NCBI GenBank assembly: GCA_934476455.1
Contig: CAKSNY010000005.1
Span: forward strand, 35,381-99,380
Direction: 5' to 3'
Source: an uncultured Clostridia bacterium
Lineage (GTDB): Bacteria; Bacillota; Clostridia; UMGS1883
Length of the DNA: 64,000 nucleotides
The notes below the pieces were generated by a model. The model was not told the origin of the DNA and ran no database searches. It worked only from the letters and a program-made list of their open reading frames with translations. Positions 1 to 9,363 of the stretch are shown one piece after another (the stretch's first letter is position 1; every line of letters starts with the position of its first letter). A program made the position numbers and the translations under genes.

Positions 1-355
1 TGAGCGGTATATTATTTTTCCTCAGGCTTATGCAGGGAAGCCTCACACCCTCCTCATTATAGGGTGTAACGCTTTTCAAAACATGGTTTGAAGAGTCCTT
101 GGGGTCTGCCACAATCCGGGCATACGAGGTTCCGGAGCCTGATGAAGGCGCCCACCCGTTATACGAAAGGGTGCTTATGTCGTTTCCCAGCTTATCGGCT
201 TCAATTGTAAAGTCACTTTTATGAAACAATATCCACTTTGCATCATCAGGGGCAATATCTGCCGCACCGCCCAAAAGCGGCGGAATAATTATTACAGAGG
301 CCAACATTGAAAGCACGCATACAAGCGCCGTCATTTTTTTTAATTTCAATTTCAT
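1..355 (-). CDS. Secreted protein, N-terminal fragment (runs off the window edge)
   Basis: About 118 codons of a gene that continues beyond position 1. It opens with a basic stretch (MKLKLKK) and a hydrophobic segment, which together form a signal peptide, so the product is exported. The mature start (about residues 33-118) is rich in S, D and N, and I do not recognise a catalytic motif. The ATG at 353-355 follows an AGGGGG ribosome binding site and lies 11 bp after the stop of the upstream SLH gene, so it is probably the fourth gene of the GH105-PL2-SLH operon. Function is unknown; a pectin-related surface or secreted role is inferred only from the neighbours. Confidence 0.75.
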   Translation of the reverse strand, partial: MKLKLKKMTALVCVLSMLASVIIIPPLLGGAADIAPDDAKWILFHKSDFTIEADKLGNDISTLSYNGWAPSSGSGTSYARIVADPKDSSNHVLKSVTPYNEEGVRLPCISLRKNNIPL

Positions 356-366
356 TGTGCACCCCC

Positions 367-3039
367 TTAACCTTCAATAATAACTACCATTCTTGTATTA
401 TTGTAGCGTTGCCATACAAACACATCCTGCCCTATATGAATATCCTCGTGGCGCATAGGCTCTACCTTCTTTTTCTCTCTGTCATAACTGTATATAACAG
501 TGCCGTCACCGATATATATAGGAACATCGTAATTGGGAACGCCGTTTCGTGTTGTGTTTAAAGTCATTCCCGGCATATTGTAGCGCGACACCGTACCAAA
601 GGAGCAAATCATTGCCGCATTTGGCTGCGGCTGATACGAGGTTTTATCCCAATTCTGGAAAGGCATTGCCAAAGCATCATTACAGTCAAAAAGTTTCTGA
701 TAAACCTCTGCCACACGGTCATCTTCGCTATAAAGCGCACGCTTTAACAGCACGTCATTATCCTGATATTGAATAATTACGCCGGGTTTTATATCATGCT
801 GTGCCTGGGGATTTGACGAAAGTGTATCAGATGCAAGGACTTGCTTTTTACCATCGCTCTCGTATCCTTCTATCACCATATAATCCCTGCCTTCACCATT
901 TACCGTATGATATACCTTTTCAACAATCATTACAGGCGAATTGGCAGAGCTTATATAAACCTCACTCGCCTTTGTGTCAGGGGTGAAACGTTCCGTATTA
1001 TCCGTCATAACTATAGCGCCTATGCGCATATTGTCCACATCATAAAGTGTCATCGGCTTATTTGCACCGTTTGAAATTAAAAGCTGTGCTCGTGAAACCG
1101 AAAAATCCTCCTCATAAAAACCGCCGTTGGGAATACGGAAAAGAAGAGTTTCCTCGTCTGCTATAAATTCCTGGTCAATAATCCCATTGCTGTAATAACG
1201 CTGAGAAAGGGGTTCGTCCAGAGAGAAATTATTCTTATCCCCTGCCTGTGCTGCAAGATATATAGCATCTATCTCTCCATCATTTCCAAGGCTGTAGCTT
1301 ATAAGCTCCTTGGTATTTTCGTTTGCAATCATATACTGTGCAGCATCGGCGGCAGTCATTTTTGTTTTGCTGTACGATGAACCCGTTTTTCTGCCGAAGG
1401 TTATCCTTTTCTTTCCGTCAAGTTCCATATTTCGGAAAACATTATCCTCCGTCAGTATACGAAATCCTGCCTTATGTGCCAGTGTACCGCTTACTGCAAC
1501 ATTTGTTACATATCCGTAATAACGTTCCTTGGCATTACCATCTTCTATAATCTTGTCGGCAGCAACGATTTTTCCTGCATCGTCAAACAGGAACATAGCT
1601 TTATCCCCAAGTGCAATTTCCCCGTATCCGTCTAAGTTTTTTTCCTTTGCGTCAAGATAGCTCTGCGACACACGGTATTCTTTACCGTCAACCGTATAAT
1701 GCACGGGGGATTCTTTATCCCATGCCTCAAGTGTTCCCGTAACAGGCTGTGCTTCGTTTACAAAAATCCACGTATATTCACCGTCAAGGCTTTTTGCAGC
1801 CCATATTACACTGCCTGCAAGAAGTGATGACGGCTCGACCTTCTCACTGCCCTTTTGAATAAGAATAACCCTGTCTTCGTCCTCTTTTCCGATATTTACA
1901 TATTTTGAATATCTGCCGTAAATATTTTTATCCGTTACAGAGGTAACTACTATTGTTTCATAGCTCCATATAACAACCGTATCATATGCGCCGTCACGGT
2001 TTGTATCGGCAAGGATTACCTCTCCCGACTCGGGATGAAGAAGCGATGCCTTAAGGTTTTGCGTTGTCACAGTATTGCCGTTATATACATACGTCATTGA
2101 GGAATTAAGTGTTTCGCTGTAAGTTTTATTATTCAGTGTCCACACAATTTTGCCGAGAGTGGTTGCATCGGCATCAATATCCTCCGCTTTAATCGTTTCT
2201 GTATAATCTGTATTGTAGCTTCTTGTCATAAAGACAACGGTGTCCTGACCTTTTTCATTTTCCTTCACATATGCCTCAACCGTTTTTGTGAAAAAGCCTG
2301 TGCAGGAAGAAAGTGTTGTTTTATACACAGTTCCGGAGATGGATACCTCATCCTCCTTAAGTGCGCTTGCCCCCGTAAGTGATGCGCCGTAAATTCCGTC
2401 TACAAGACCTTTTACAATTTTTACATCCAAAATGCCGAGCAGTGTTCCTTTACCGCGGACGTACGTTTTATTTTCAGTATTGAAGGTCATTTCCATCATC
2501 GGCGCTTCAAGTGCGTTTGCAAGAAGGCGTGCAATCGTTTTTCTTGCAGCAGCCTTTTCCCCCGTTTCCACACCGCCAAGAAGATTAAGGCTTACCGCCT
2601 GTGCAAGATAGCCTGCGGGATATCCCTGTTTTTCGGCGGCAACACTGTAACCGAGCGAGGATACCAGCATCTTTACAGCCTGATTGACAGTTATATTATC
2701 CATAGGTCCAAAGCTTAACCCGTCATAACCCGAAACAATACCTATGTTGTACGCAAGGGTGATATATCCCGATGCCCAGTTACCTCCCTCTACATCCCAA
2801 AACGGAGTTTCAGGCACGGGTGCGCAGATGCTTTCATAGCCGTTTATACGCATCAGCATTGCACAAAATTCTGCACGTGTAATAAGTCCGTCAGGTCTGA
2901 GGTCACCGTCCTCATATCCCCTTATAATACCAAGCTGATTCATAAGAATCATAGCCTCATCGGTTGTTACGGCAAATGCAGCTGATATATTAAAAATCAG
3001 CAGTGACGCCACTAAAAGCACGCATATAATTTTTTTCAT
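367..3039 (-). CDS. SLH-domain surface protein, large paralogue family
   Basis: An 890-residue exported protein. A signal peptide covers residues 1-24. Two to three SLH-like repeats follow at about 25-175, recognisable by patterns such as GYEDGDLRPDGLITRAEF and the W-A-S-G-Y segment, so the protein probably attaches to the secondary cell-wall polymer. The remaining ~700 residues are beta-rich with no catalytic motif I can name. It has the same architecture as the protein at 46016-48838: N-terminal SLH block, a G(L/I)V(D/N)G turn, then a C-terminal D-V-F-(V/I) motif about 20 residues before the end. It lies 17 bp after the PL2 gene, in the same direction. A structural or polymer-handling surface role is inferred from context only. 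Confidence 0.8.
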   Translation of the reverse strand: MKKIICVLLVASLLIFNISAAFAVTTDEAMILMNQLGIIRGYEDGDLRPDGLITRAEFCAMLMRINGYESICAPVPETPFWDVEGGNWASGYITLAYNIGIVSGYDGLSFGPMDNITVNQAVKMLVSSLGYSVAAEKQGYPAGYLAQAVSLNLLGGVETGEKAAARKTIARLLANALEAPMMEMTFNTENKTYVRGKGTLLGILDVKIVKGLVDGIYGASLTGASALKEDEVSISGTVYKTTLSSCTGFFTKTVEAYVKENEKGQDTVVFMTRSYNTDYTETIKAEDIDADATTLGKIVWTLNNKTYSETLNSSMTYVYNGNTVTTQNLKASLLHPESGEVILADTNRDGAYDTVVIWSYETIVVTSVTDKNIYGRYSKYVNIGKEDEDRVILIQKGSEKVEPSSLLAGSVIWAAKSLDGEYTWIFVNEAQPVTGTLEAWDKESPVHYTVDGKEYRVSQSYLDAKEKNLDGYGEIALGDKAMFLFDDAGKIVAADKIIEDGNAKERYYGYVTNVAVSGTLAHKAGFRILTEDNVFRNMELDGKKRITFGRKTGSSYSKTKMTAADAAQYMIANENTKELISYSLGNDGEIDAIYLAAQAGDKNNFSLDEPLSQRYYSNGIIDQEFIADEETLLFRIPNGGFYEEDFSVSRAQLLISNGANKPMTLYDVDNMRIGAIVMTDNTERFTPDTKASEVYISSANSPVMIVEKVYHTVNGEGRDYMVIEGYESDGKKQVLASDTLSSNPQAQHDIKPGVIIQYQDNDVLLKRALYSEDDRVAEVYQKLFDCNDALAMPFQNWDKTSYQPQPNAAMICSFGTVSRYNMPGMTLNTTRNGVPNYDVPIYIGDGTVIYSYDREKKKVEPMRHEDIHIGQDVFVWQRYNNTRMVVIIEG

Positions 3040-3056
3040 AATCTTTCGCCTCTTTC

Positions 3057-6000
3057 CTATTTAACAATCACCTTAAATTTGACAAACGTATTTCTGTCTT
3101 CCGAAAAGCCCGTAAGGGTGGTTTCCCCCTTTGTATAGGCGGTCAATGTATTCGTTTCAGAATTAAATCTTGCAACGCTCGGATTCTGATTATACCAGTT
3201 TACCGTCTTATTTTCCGCATCGTCGGGATAAATTGTTACCTTGATTTTTCTTTCTTCATTCTGTGATAAGAAATACTCTTGCTCATCGGTTTTTATCGAT
3301 TTAACCTTCACACTGTCAAGCGGCACCGCCCATGCATTCCAGGCGGACATTCTTTTTGAAAGAAATCTTCCCGTATATTCCTCTATAATATCTGCCGTAA
3401 ACTGTGCGCCGTTGGGACAATAGTAGGTAACAGAAGAAAGCGTCCCTCTTATTGCGTGCTCCAGAAGGTACAGACTGTATGGCATTGCATCATTTTTACC
3501 GCACCAGCGAATGTTTTTATATGAAGTACTGTCCTTGAAAATTCTGTTGTGATAATATGCGTCAATTATATTCTCCGCAATTTTTCTCGCAAGGTCGAGA
3601 TATGCACCGTTTCCCGTAGTTTCATATAAATATGATGCAATTATGCTGTTCATCGGTGTTTGATTTGTTGTAGAAAGATTGACACCGGGATTTGTTGAGC
3701 CATACTCTCCCCAATCTCCAAGGCCTCGCTTTTCTGCCATATTTCTTAGTGTTTCCCATATAATTCTGCGCTCCGTCTCTTTATCGGTACGGTGCGCCGT
3801 TTTACTGAATACCGTAAGATACGCTAAAAACATCGAGTCCGTTACGCTTTCCTCCCGCATAACGTAATTAATGCTCCGGTTATAATAATATCCCGGTCTT
3901 TCAACAATGAATCCCGTCATATCCACACCGTTTGCCCATATGGGCTTCACCTTGTCGGTGTTGGGGTTATATGCAATTTTCGCATAATTTGAAAGTCTTT
4001 TAAGGTTATAGTTCTCAATTTCCTTTACCCAGTTCTCAAGCAAAAGCTTTTCCTCTGCAGATGCATTTGCTGCTGCATTGTTAAGCTCGTCAACAAGAAT
4101 AAATTCTACAGGCTGTGCAGAAAATTCCATATAGCTGGTGCCAAACATTGCATTTGCTTCTCTGCACTGGTTTTCTGCTTCCTCCTCTGTCATAAGCCCT
4201 TTCCTTACAACTTCATCCTTAAACTGAACGTATGCGCGGTCTCCATAGGTTGTCCATGTATATACAGAGTTGTATTCAAGTATTTTTTTTATCCATTCGG
4301 GGCTGTCTATCGGGTCGGGAAATTCTTTTACGCCCGGGGCGCCGTATGCCGTAGTAAACATATATCCGCCAAGTCCCGTATTTTCATCGCACACATCTGC
4401 AAACTTTTTCCAGAGTCTGCGCGCCCATTTAAGCGCATTTACATCGCCTGATGTTTTGTAAGCCTCTGCCATTATGTACAAAAAGTCGTTCGCCGCAAGG
4501 CGAAAACCACAGTTTAGTGTAGGAACAAGCTCCGGTCTGTATGCCTCATCATCAAATTCACTGTTCCACCACGAAAGTTCCGGCTTAGCCGTAAAGCTTC
4601 CGTGACGGTTAAAGTCAAACGTATTAAAATCTTTTATATGTATGCTCCACACGCTCTGCGCAATTGTAAGGGGCAGCGAAGGGTCAACTCTGCCAAAGGC
4701 ATCAAGATAGACAAAATTATCTTTAAGCTCGTGCGTATTTACATCGGGCTCCGCTTCGTTTGGTGTACCTGTCCTTAAATCCACAGCCGCATGTCCTCCC
4801 CAATACGGCAGGCTGTTCGCAGGGGAAAGATAGTGGTCTACATAATACCGATGAATTTCATCTACTCTGTCTTTGTACTTATCATCATATATCCAGTTAC
4901 CTATACCGTCCATCATCCTCATCAGATTTCCTTGCGAGGCAAGGTCTGATAGTACTGCCGGTGCAGGATTTTTTGTAGTTGTGGGATACGGCCATTCATA
5001 CGGCATATCGGTAAGGGTATTGTAACCGTCGGATATAAGCGGTGTTCCGTTCCACCTGTCTGCCCCAAGCTTTAATATTTCATCTAAAAACTCTGTCAAA
5101 ATGTTAACTCTGTCATTGTCCTCCATACACGTTTTCCAGTCAAGAAGCATAATATCGCAGCTTTTCGATATCAATGGATTTTCCTTGGAGGTTGCTTTAA
5201 GAGTTATTTTACTGTTTCTGTAACGGTCAAGCTTTCCGCCCGTTGTTATAATTCCCTTTTCCGGATCAATTGTGACCTCCGGCGGAACATTTCCCTCCAG
5301 CGACCACGTTACATTACCCTCCATTTCATCTGCGGTCGAATTTAAAAGCGCCGCCTTGTACAAAAATTGGTTGCTGTCCTCTTTTCTCCAGCAAATTCTG
5401 GCAGGGCCCTGTATTTTTATATTATTGAGCGCATCCTCTGTAAGGTCTACCGTCATTGTATAGTTAACAGAGGCATCATCTCTGCTCTTTACAAAAATAT
5501 CAAATCTGGTTGCCGCTGCACTGTCCGTAACCTTCAGTATCAAAGTGTTTCCATCAATACTTGCCTGTATTCCGGAAACGGGCGCAAACATATAATCAAC
5601 TGCCGCACCTTCAATCTCAATACCGCCGCTGTCTAAAACTGCCGCAGTATAGGTATAGCTTCTCTCACCCGTTTTCGGAATACTGATTTTATCGGGACCT
5701 TTAAGCTTTATACTTCCCTGCTCCTGACTTGTGTATATTCTGATATTATCAACATAGTGACCCGGAGAATAGCATGTATAGCTTGAAAAATAGTCTGCCT
5801 TATAATCACTTACCGGAAGATTTTCCGCAATCATTGTGTTTGAAAGAAATACATCTGCTGTCTTTTTTAAGAGATCAATCCTTATTTTTAAATCATACCA
5901 GCGGTTTGCAAGATAATTTTCCACAATCGTTATCCTTGTAATACCTCCGCTGCGGTATACAATATTTCCGCTTTCAGTTTCAAGGGTAACAATCGGCTCC

Positions 6001-6353
6001 TGCTCGCGCCCTACCGCAAGAATTACCACGCCATCGTTTTTTACACTTTTTTGCATATAGGACATTTCCACTGCAAGCGGAATATTGCTGTAAGTGGTTC
6101 CAAATTCCTTTTTAAGCGTAGTATACCGGCCATCCCTTGTATTTTCTATAAGAACGGCTTTGTTGTTATAAAGCTCTTTAACCTCAATATTGCCGCCGCC
6201 CTCGCCTAATGTAAAGCCTGACGGGTCAGTGCCTGCCGTTTCGCTTTCAAAGTCAGTATTTATTATAAATAAAGAGTCTGCTGTCAATGCTTGGTGCGGC
6301 ATTATTACCGCTATAAGACTTACCGACAGTAGTATCGAAAGTATTCGTTTCAT
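3057..6353 (-). CDS. Secreted multidomain pectate lyase, PL2-type
   Basis: A 1098-residue exported protein that probably cleaves polygalacturonate by beta-elimination. ATG at 6353 is preferred because AAGGAG lies 8 nt upstream. Domains: signal peptide 1-25; concanavalin-like or CBM-like module about 27-210; Ig-like modules about 213-400; alpha-helical catalytic domain about 410-990; C-terminal Big_2-like domain about 1010-1098. The catalytic part carries WGGH (His521), HELK (Glu542) and RHG (Arg583-His584). These residues are spaced 21 and 41 apart, which as I recall matches the metal ligands and base of Yersinia PL2A (H109, E130, R171-H172). PL2 enzymes known to me are mostly short periplasmic or cytoplasmic proteins, so this large secreted form is unusual. 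It sits between GH105 and an SLH gene in one operon. PL10 is a less likely alternative. Confidence 0.75.
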   Translation of the reverse strand: MKRILSILLSVSLIAVIMPHQALTADSLFIINTDFESETAGTDPSGFTLGEGGGNIEVKELYNNKAVLIENTRDGRYTTLKKEFGTTYSNIPLAVEMSYMQKSVKNDGVVILAVGREQEPIVTLETESGNIVYRSGGITRITIVENYLANRWYDLKIRIDLLKKTADVFLSNTMIAENLPVSDYKADYFSSYTCYSPGHYVDNIRIYTSQEQGSIKLKGPDKISIPKTGERSYTYTAAVLDSGGIEIEGAAVDYMFAPVSGIQASIDGNTLILKVTDSAAATRFDIFVKSRDDASVNYTMTVDLTEDALNNIKIQGPARICWRKEDSNQFLYKAALLNSTADEMEGNVTWSLEGNVPPEVTIDPEKGIITTGGKLDRYRNSKITLKATSKENPLISKSCDIMLLDWKTCMEDNDRVNILTEFLDEILKLGADRWNGTPLISDGYNTLTDMPYEWPYPTTTKNPAPAVLSDLASQGNLMRMMDGIGNWIYDDKYKDRVDEIHRYYVDHYLSPANSLPYWGGHAAVDLRTGTPNEAEPDVNTHELKDNFVYLDAFGRVDPSLPLTIAQSVWSIHIKDFNTFDFNRHGSFTAKPELSWWNSEFDDEAYRPELVPTLNCGFRLAANDFLYIMAEAYKTSGDVNALKWARRLWKKFADVCDENTGLGGYMFTTAYGAPGVKEFPDPIDSPEWIKKILEYNSVYTWTTYGDRAYVQFKDEVVRKGLMTEEEAENQCREANAMFGTSYMEFSAQPVEFILVDELNNAAANASAEEKLLLENWVKEIENYNLKRLSNYAKIAYNPNTDKVKPIWANGVDMTGFIVERPGYYYNRSINYVMREESVTDSMFLAYLTVFSKTAHRTDKETERRIIWETLRNMAEKRGLGDWGEYGSTNPGVNLSTTNQTPMNSIIASYLYETTGNGAYLDLARKIAENIIDAYYHNRIFKDSTSYKNIRWCGKNDAMPYSLYLLEHAIRGTLSSVTYYCPNGAQFTADIIEEYTGRFLSKRMSAWNAWAVPLDSVKVKSIKTDEQEYFLSQNEERKIKVTIYPDDAENKTVNWYNQNPSVARFNSETNTLTAYTKGETTLTGFSEDRNTFVKFKVIVK

Positions 6354-6375
6354 AGACCTCACTCCTTTTCATGCA

Positions 6376-7398
6376 TCAGACAAACCTGCTTAAAAACATA
6401 AGCGTTATTCCGTCTGAATACCCGGACTCAACAAATTTGATATTGTAATAGCCGGCAACATCCTGGCAGTCTGTACCGCCGGAGGCGAATTTTGCCGCAC
6501 CGTCATCGTAAAATTCCAGCGCTTCATTTATTTCCTTTGCCCAGCTTATATAGCTTTCATCTAAAATTTCCGCCTCGTTTCCTCTTATCGCTGCATAACC
6601 GAAAAGCTGTGACGCGGTAGACTCCTCGTAGCTGTCCTCTTGATCAACAAGTGTTCTGATCATACCTTTTTCTGTTTTAAGCGATTTTGCCTTTGCCATA
6701 ACGGTTTTGAAAATACTTTTAAAATTATCAGGGCAATTTTCCGTTCCCAGTATATTAAAAATTTCTGAAAGGGCAGCTACTACCCAGCCGTTTCCCCTGC
6801 CCCAGTGTGCGCCGAGGCGTTTTTCCTCTATACAATGATATCCGTGGCTGAAAAGCTGTGCATCCGCGTCAAAAAGACATTCAAGGTGTATCTTAAACTG
6901 CTCTATACCGTCACGTAAAAGCTTTTCGTCACCTATCTCTTTTCCGTACGCAACCATAAACATTCCTGCCATAAAAACACTGTCTGCCCACAGCTGATTT
7001 TTATAATCTTCAAGACCGCCTCTGCTCCATACGTGTGCAAGGGCGCCGTTTGTTGTCTTAAGTGCAGCCTCCTTTGTCCACGCTGCATATGTATCACATA
7101 TATCCTTATAAAAGCTGTCCTTCGTTTTTTTGTAAAGCGTAAGCGCTGCATAACACGGAATTACACAGTTTACAGAGCCGAAAATCTTTTTTTCATTGTT
7201 TCTTTTAAACCATGCCTTTAAAAAGGCGGCGTACTCCTCCTCTTTTGTCGCTTCATATGCTTTTGCAATACCTGCAAGGCAAACCCCCTGGCTCCATTCC
7301 CAGTAGTCAATAAATCTGCCTTTTTTTTCATCGTTTTCAATAATTGTACCAAGCAGTTTTTTCATATGTTCCCTTGCGGTATTTTTACTAATAAGCAT
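6376..7398 (-). CDS. Unsaturated rhamnogalacturonyl hydrolase, GH105
   Basis: A 340-residue protein without a signal peptide, so it acts in the cytoplasm. GH105 enzymes (YteR/YesR type) hydrate and release the unsaturated galacturonyl residue left at the non-reducing end by pectate or rhamnogalacturonan lyases. Family marks include LWADS with Asp139 (equivalent to the catalytic Asp143 of YteR) and HWGRGNGW at 198-205. The length is typical for a single (alpha/alpha)6 barrel. It is first in a minus-strand operon with the PL2 lyase, whose products it would finish. Its promoter, at 7462-7491, abuts a copy of the regulon operator. GH88 is a related but less likely family. Confidence 0.9.
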   Translation of the reverse strand: MLISKNTAREHMKKLLGTIIENDEKKGRFIDYWEWSQGVCLAGIAKAYEATKEEEYAAFLKAWFKRNNEKKIFGSVNCVIPCYAALTLYKKTKDSFYKDICDTYAAWTKEAALKTTNGALAHVWSRGGLEDYKNQLWADSVFMAGMFMVAYGKEIGDEKLLRDGIEQFKIHLECLFDADAQLFSHGYHCIEEKRLGAHWGRGNGWVVAALSEIFNILGTENCPDNFKSIFKTVMAKAKSLKTEKGMIRTLVDQEDSYEESTASQLFGYAAIRGNEAEILDESYISWAKEINEALEFYDDGAAKFASGGTDCQDVAGYYNIKFVESGYSDGITLMFLSRFV

Positions 7399-7461
7399 AT
7401 TGCGGATCCCCCTTTAATTTTCGCCGCAAAAATATACGGCGCCATCCCATTATTTAATGTT

Positions 7462-7517
7462 ATTTTACGGCTGCAAAAGCAAAAAAGTCAATAGACACTT
7501 TCTGTCAATTGGACAAT
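7462..7517 (-). promoter_or_regulatory. Promoter and operator copy A of the GH105-PL2 operon
   Basis: On the minus strand, ATTGTCC-N13-TGTCTATTG occupies 7489-7517 and runs into a -35 TTGACT (7486-7491). The -10 TAAAAT lies at 7462-7467, 18 bp further. The motif is repeated at 7613, 11670 and 16918, each time in the direction of the gene it precedes. Placement over the -35 suggests an activator that contacts RNA polymerase, most simply the AraC-type regulator at 9364-11607. Confidence 0.7.
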
Positions 7518-7612
7518 TTATAATGTCATTTACGGGCATACTTTTTTTAATTTTTACACAAATGGCTTTATAACCGCTTTTTGCAGCTTTTTTCCTTTTA
7601 ATTTTAGTTTTA

Positions 7613-7667
7613 ATTGTCCAGTTGTGAAAATCTGTCTATTGAAAATAAATATAAAGTATGTTATCGT
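7613..7667 (+). promoter_or_regulatory. Promoter and operator copy B of the binding-protein gene
   Basis: ATTGTCC-N13-TGTCTATTG at 7613-7641 overlaps a -35 TTGAAA (7639-7644), followed 17 bp later by a weak -10 TATCGT (7662-7667). With copy A it forms a ~150-bp inverted arrangement in this divergent intergenic region (7399-7698): about 25 of 32 bases match between the two copies when one is reverse-complemented. Confidence 0.7.
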
Positions 7668-7698
7668 AAAATCAACAAAACAAGGAGGTATAGAAAAA

Positions 7699-9285
7699 AT
7701 GAAATTCAAAAAAAGACTTGCTCTTCCTCTGGCTCTTGCACTGTTTCTTTGTGCGTGCACGGGCGGTGGCGGCAGTCCAAAAACTGCCCGGGGCGACACT
7801 GCGGCGCTTGGCGATTATCCTATCCAAAGCGATACCGAGCTTACCTATTGGGTTGCACTCAACGGAAACGTTGCGGCAACAGCTTCAAACCTTGGTGACA
7901 CACCGTTTGCCAAAGAGCTTGAAAAGCAGACGGGTATAAAGGTAAAATATATACACCCTGCGTTAGGTCAGGAGAGTGAAGCCTTCAGCCTTATGGTTGC
8001 TTCAAACGAGCTGGCAGACATCGTGGAAGAAGCATGGAGCGTTGCTTTGGGAGGCCCTACCACTTCAATTGACGACAAAATTATTGTTGAGCTTAACGAA
8101 TATATGAAAGATTATGCACCTGCTTTTTATTCTTATTTAAAAGAAAATCCTGACATTGACAAAGCTGTAAAAACCGATCAGGGACAATACTATGTTTTTC
8201 CGTTTATACGCGGCAATGACAAGCTTCTTATCTCCGCGGGACCCATAATCCGTAAGGATTGGCTTGATGAGCTCGGTATGGATATTCCCAAAACTTTAGA
8301 AGACTGGGAAAAGATGCTTATCCGTTTCCGCGACGAAAAGGGTGCAACCGCACCGCTTACCCTGCAAAAAAACCAGAAAAGTATGCTTTTTGCCCTTATG
8401 TCAACGACCTCTTACTTCTATAATGACGGCGGCACAATTAAGTACGGACCGCTGGAAGAAGAATATTATGAAGCATTAAAGACGCTTAACCGCTGGTTTA
8501 AGGAAGGTCTTCTTGACAAAAACTACACAATGGTTGACAGTTCTATTCAAGACTCCAACATTCTTAACGGCAAGTCAGGCGCAACCTTCGGCAGCGGCGG
8601 AAGCGGGCTTGGAAAGTGGATGCAGACAATGAATGGCAAAGACAGCAAGTACGATCTTATCGGTGTTTCATATCCCTATATCGGAGATGTTCCTGCACAG
8701 TATATTCCCGTACAGCCACCGTGGGGCGGCTCAGGTGCGGCAATCACAACAGCCTGCAAAAACATTCCCATTGCTATGAAGTTTCTTGACTACTCTTATA
8801 CAGAGGCAGGACATATTCTCAATAATTTCGGTATTGAGGGCAAAAGCTTCAACTATGTTGATGGTCAGCCAATTTATACTGATTACATTATGAAAAACAG
8901 TGAAGGACTTACGGTAAGTCAGGCAATGGGACAGTATAACCGTGCAAACTACCTCGGACCGTTCGTTCAGGATGTACGTTACATTGAACAATATTATGAA
9001 ACAGACCGTCAGAAGGAGGCTCTTACAGCTTGGTTCAGCGGTCCAAAGGAATCTACAAGCAAGGCGCTTCCCTCGACAACCTTTACCCCCGGCGAAAACA
9101 CAGAATTTTCTGCTATAGTTAACGAAGCGACAAAATACTGCACAGAGACAACTGCGGCATTCATTTCAGGCGCAAAATCACTTGATGAATATGATAAGTT
9201 CATTAAAGATTTGAAAGACCTTAAGATTGACCGTGCCATCGAGATTTATCAGACCGCGCTTAACCGTTACAACAACAGAAAATAA
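7699..9285 (+). CDS. Sugar ABC transporter substrate-binding lipoprotein (LplA/YtcQ type)
   Basis: A 528-residue lipoprotein that captures oligosaccharides outside the membrane for an LplBC-type importer. The ATG at 7699 follows AAGGAGG at about 9 nt and gives a lipobox LCAC with Cys20; a longer in-frame upstream reading would lack a ribosome site. The length fits the large LplA/aldouronate-binding subgroup of family 1 solute-binding proteins. Its permeases (11752-13588) are separated from it by the regulator gene on the opposite strand, but both units carry the same operator, so co-regulation is expected. The substrate is inferred from the neighbouring lyase and GH105 to be unsaturated pectic oligosaccharides. 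A strong terminator follows. Confidence 0.88.
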   Translation: MKFKKRLALPLALALFLCACTGGGGSPKTARGDTAALGDYPIQSDTELTYWVALNGNVAATASNLGDTPFAKELEKQTGIKVKYIHPALGQESEAFSLMVASNELADIVEEAWSVALGGPTTSIDDKIIVELNEYMKDYAPAFYSYLKENPDIDKAVKTDQGQYYVFPFIRGNDKLLISAGPIIRKDWLDELGMDIPKTLEDWEKMLIRFRDEKGATAPLTLQKNQKSMLFALMSTTSYFYNDGGTIKYGPLEEEYYEALKTLNRWFKEGLLDKNYTMVDSSIQDSNILNGKSGATFGSGGSGLGKWMQTMNGKDSKYDLIGVSYPYIGDVPAQYIPVQPPWGGSGAAITTACKNIPIAMKFLDYSYTEAGHILNNFGIEGKSFNYVDGQPIYTDYIMKNSEGLTVSQAMGQYNRANYLGPFVQDVRYIEQYYETDRQKEALTAWFSGPKESTSKALPSTTFTPGENTEFSAIVNEATKYCTETTAAFISGAKSLDEYDKFIKDLKDLKIDRAIEIYQTALNRYNNRK

Positions 9286-9301
9286 ATATAAAGATAAAGA
9301 T

Positions 9302-9344
9302 AAAAAAACCTCCCGTAATCACAAAGATTTCGGGAGGTTTTTTG
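9302..9344. terminator. Bidirectional rho-independent terminator
   Basis: A perfect 9-bp stem AACCTCCCG / CGGGAGGTT (9307-9315 and 9331-9339) is flanked by an A-run on the left and a T-run on the right. It sits between two convergent genes (the binding protein ending at 9285 and the regulator ending at 9364) and can serve both. Confidence 0.9.
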
Positions 9345-9363
9345 TTATTGTGTTTATTTCTTC

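Noticed and set aside
7399..7698. A small coding gene in the divergent promoter region
   Set aside because: Possible short frames have no ribosome site, and the region is fully explained by two operators and two promoters.
7624..7698. Longer N-terminus of the binding protein starting at 7624
   Set aside because: It would precede the lipobox by 25 extra residues and overlap the -10 region; AAGGAGG supports the ATG at 7699.
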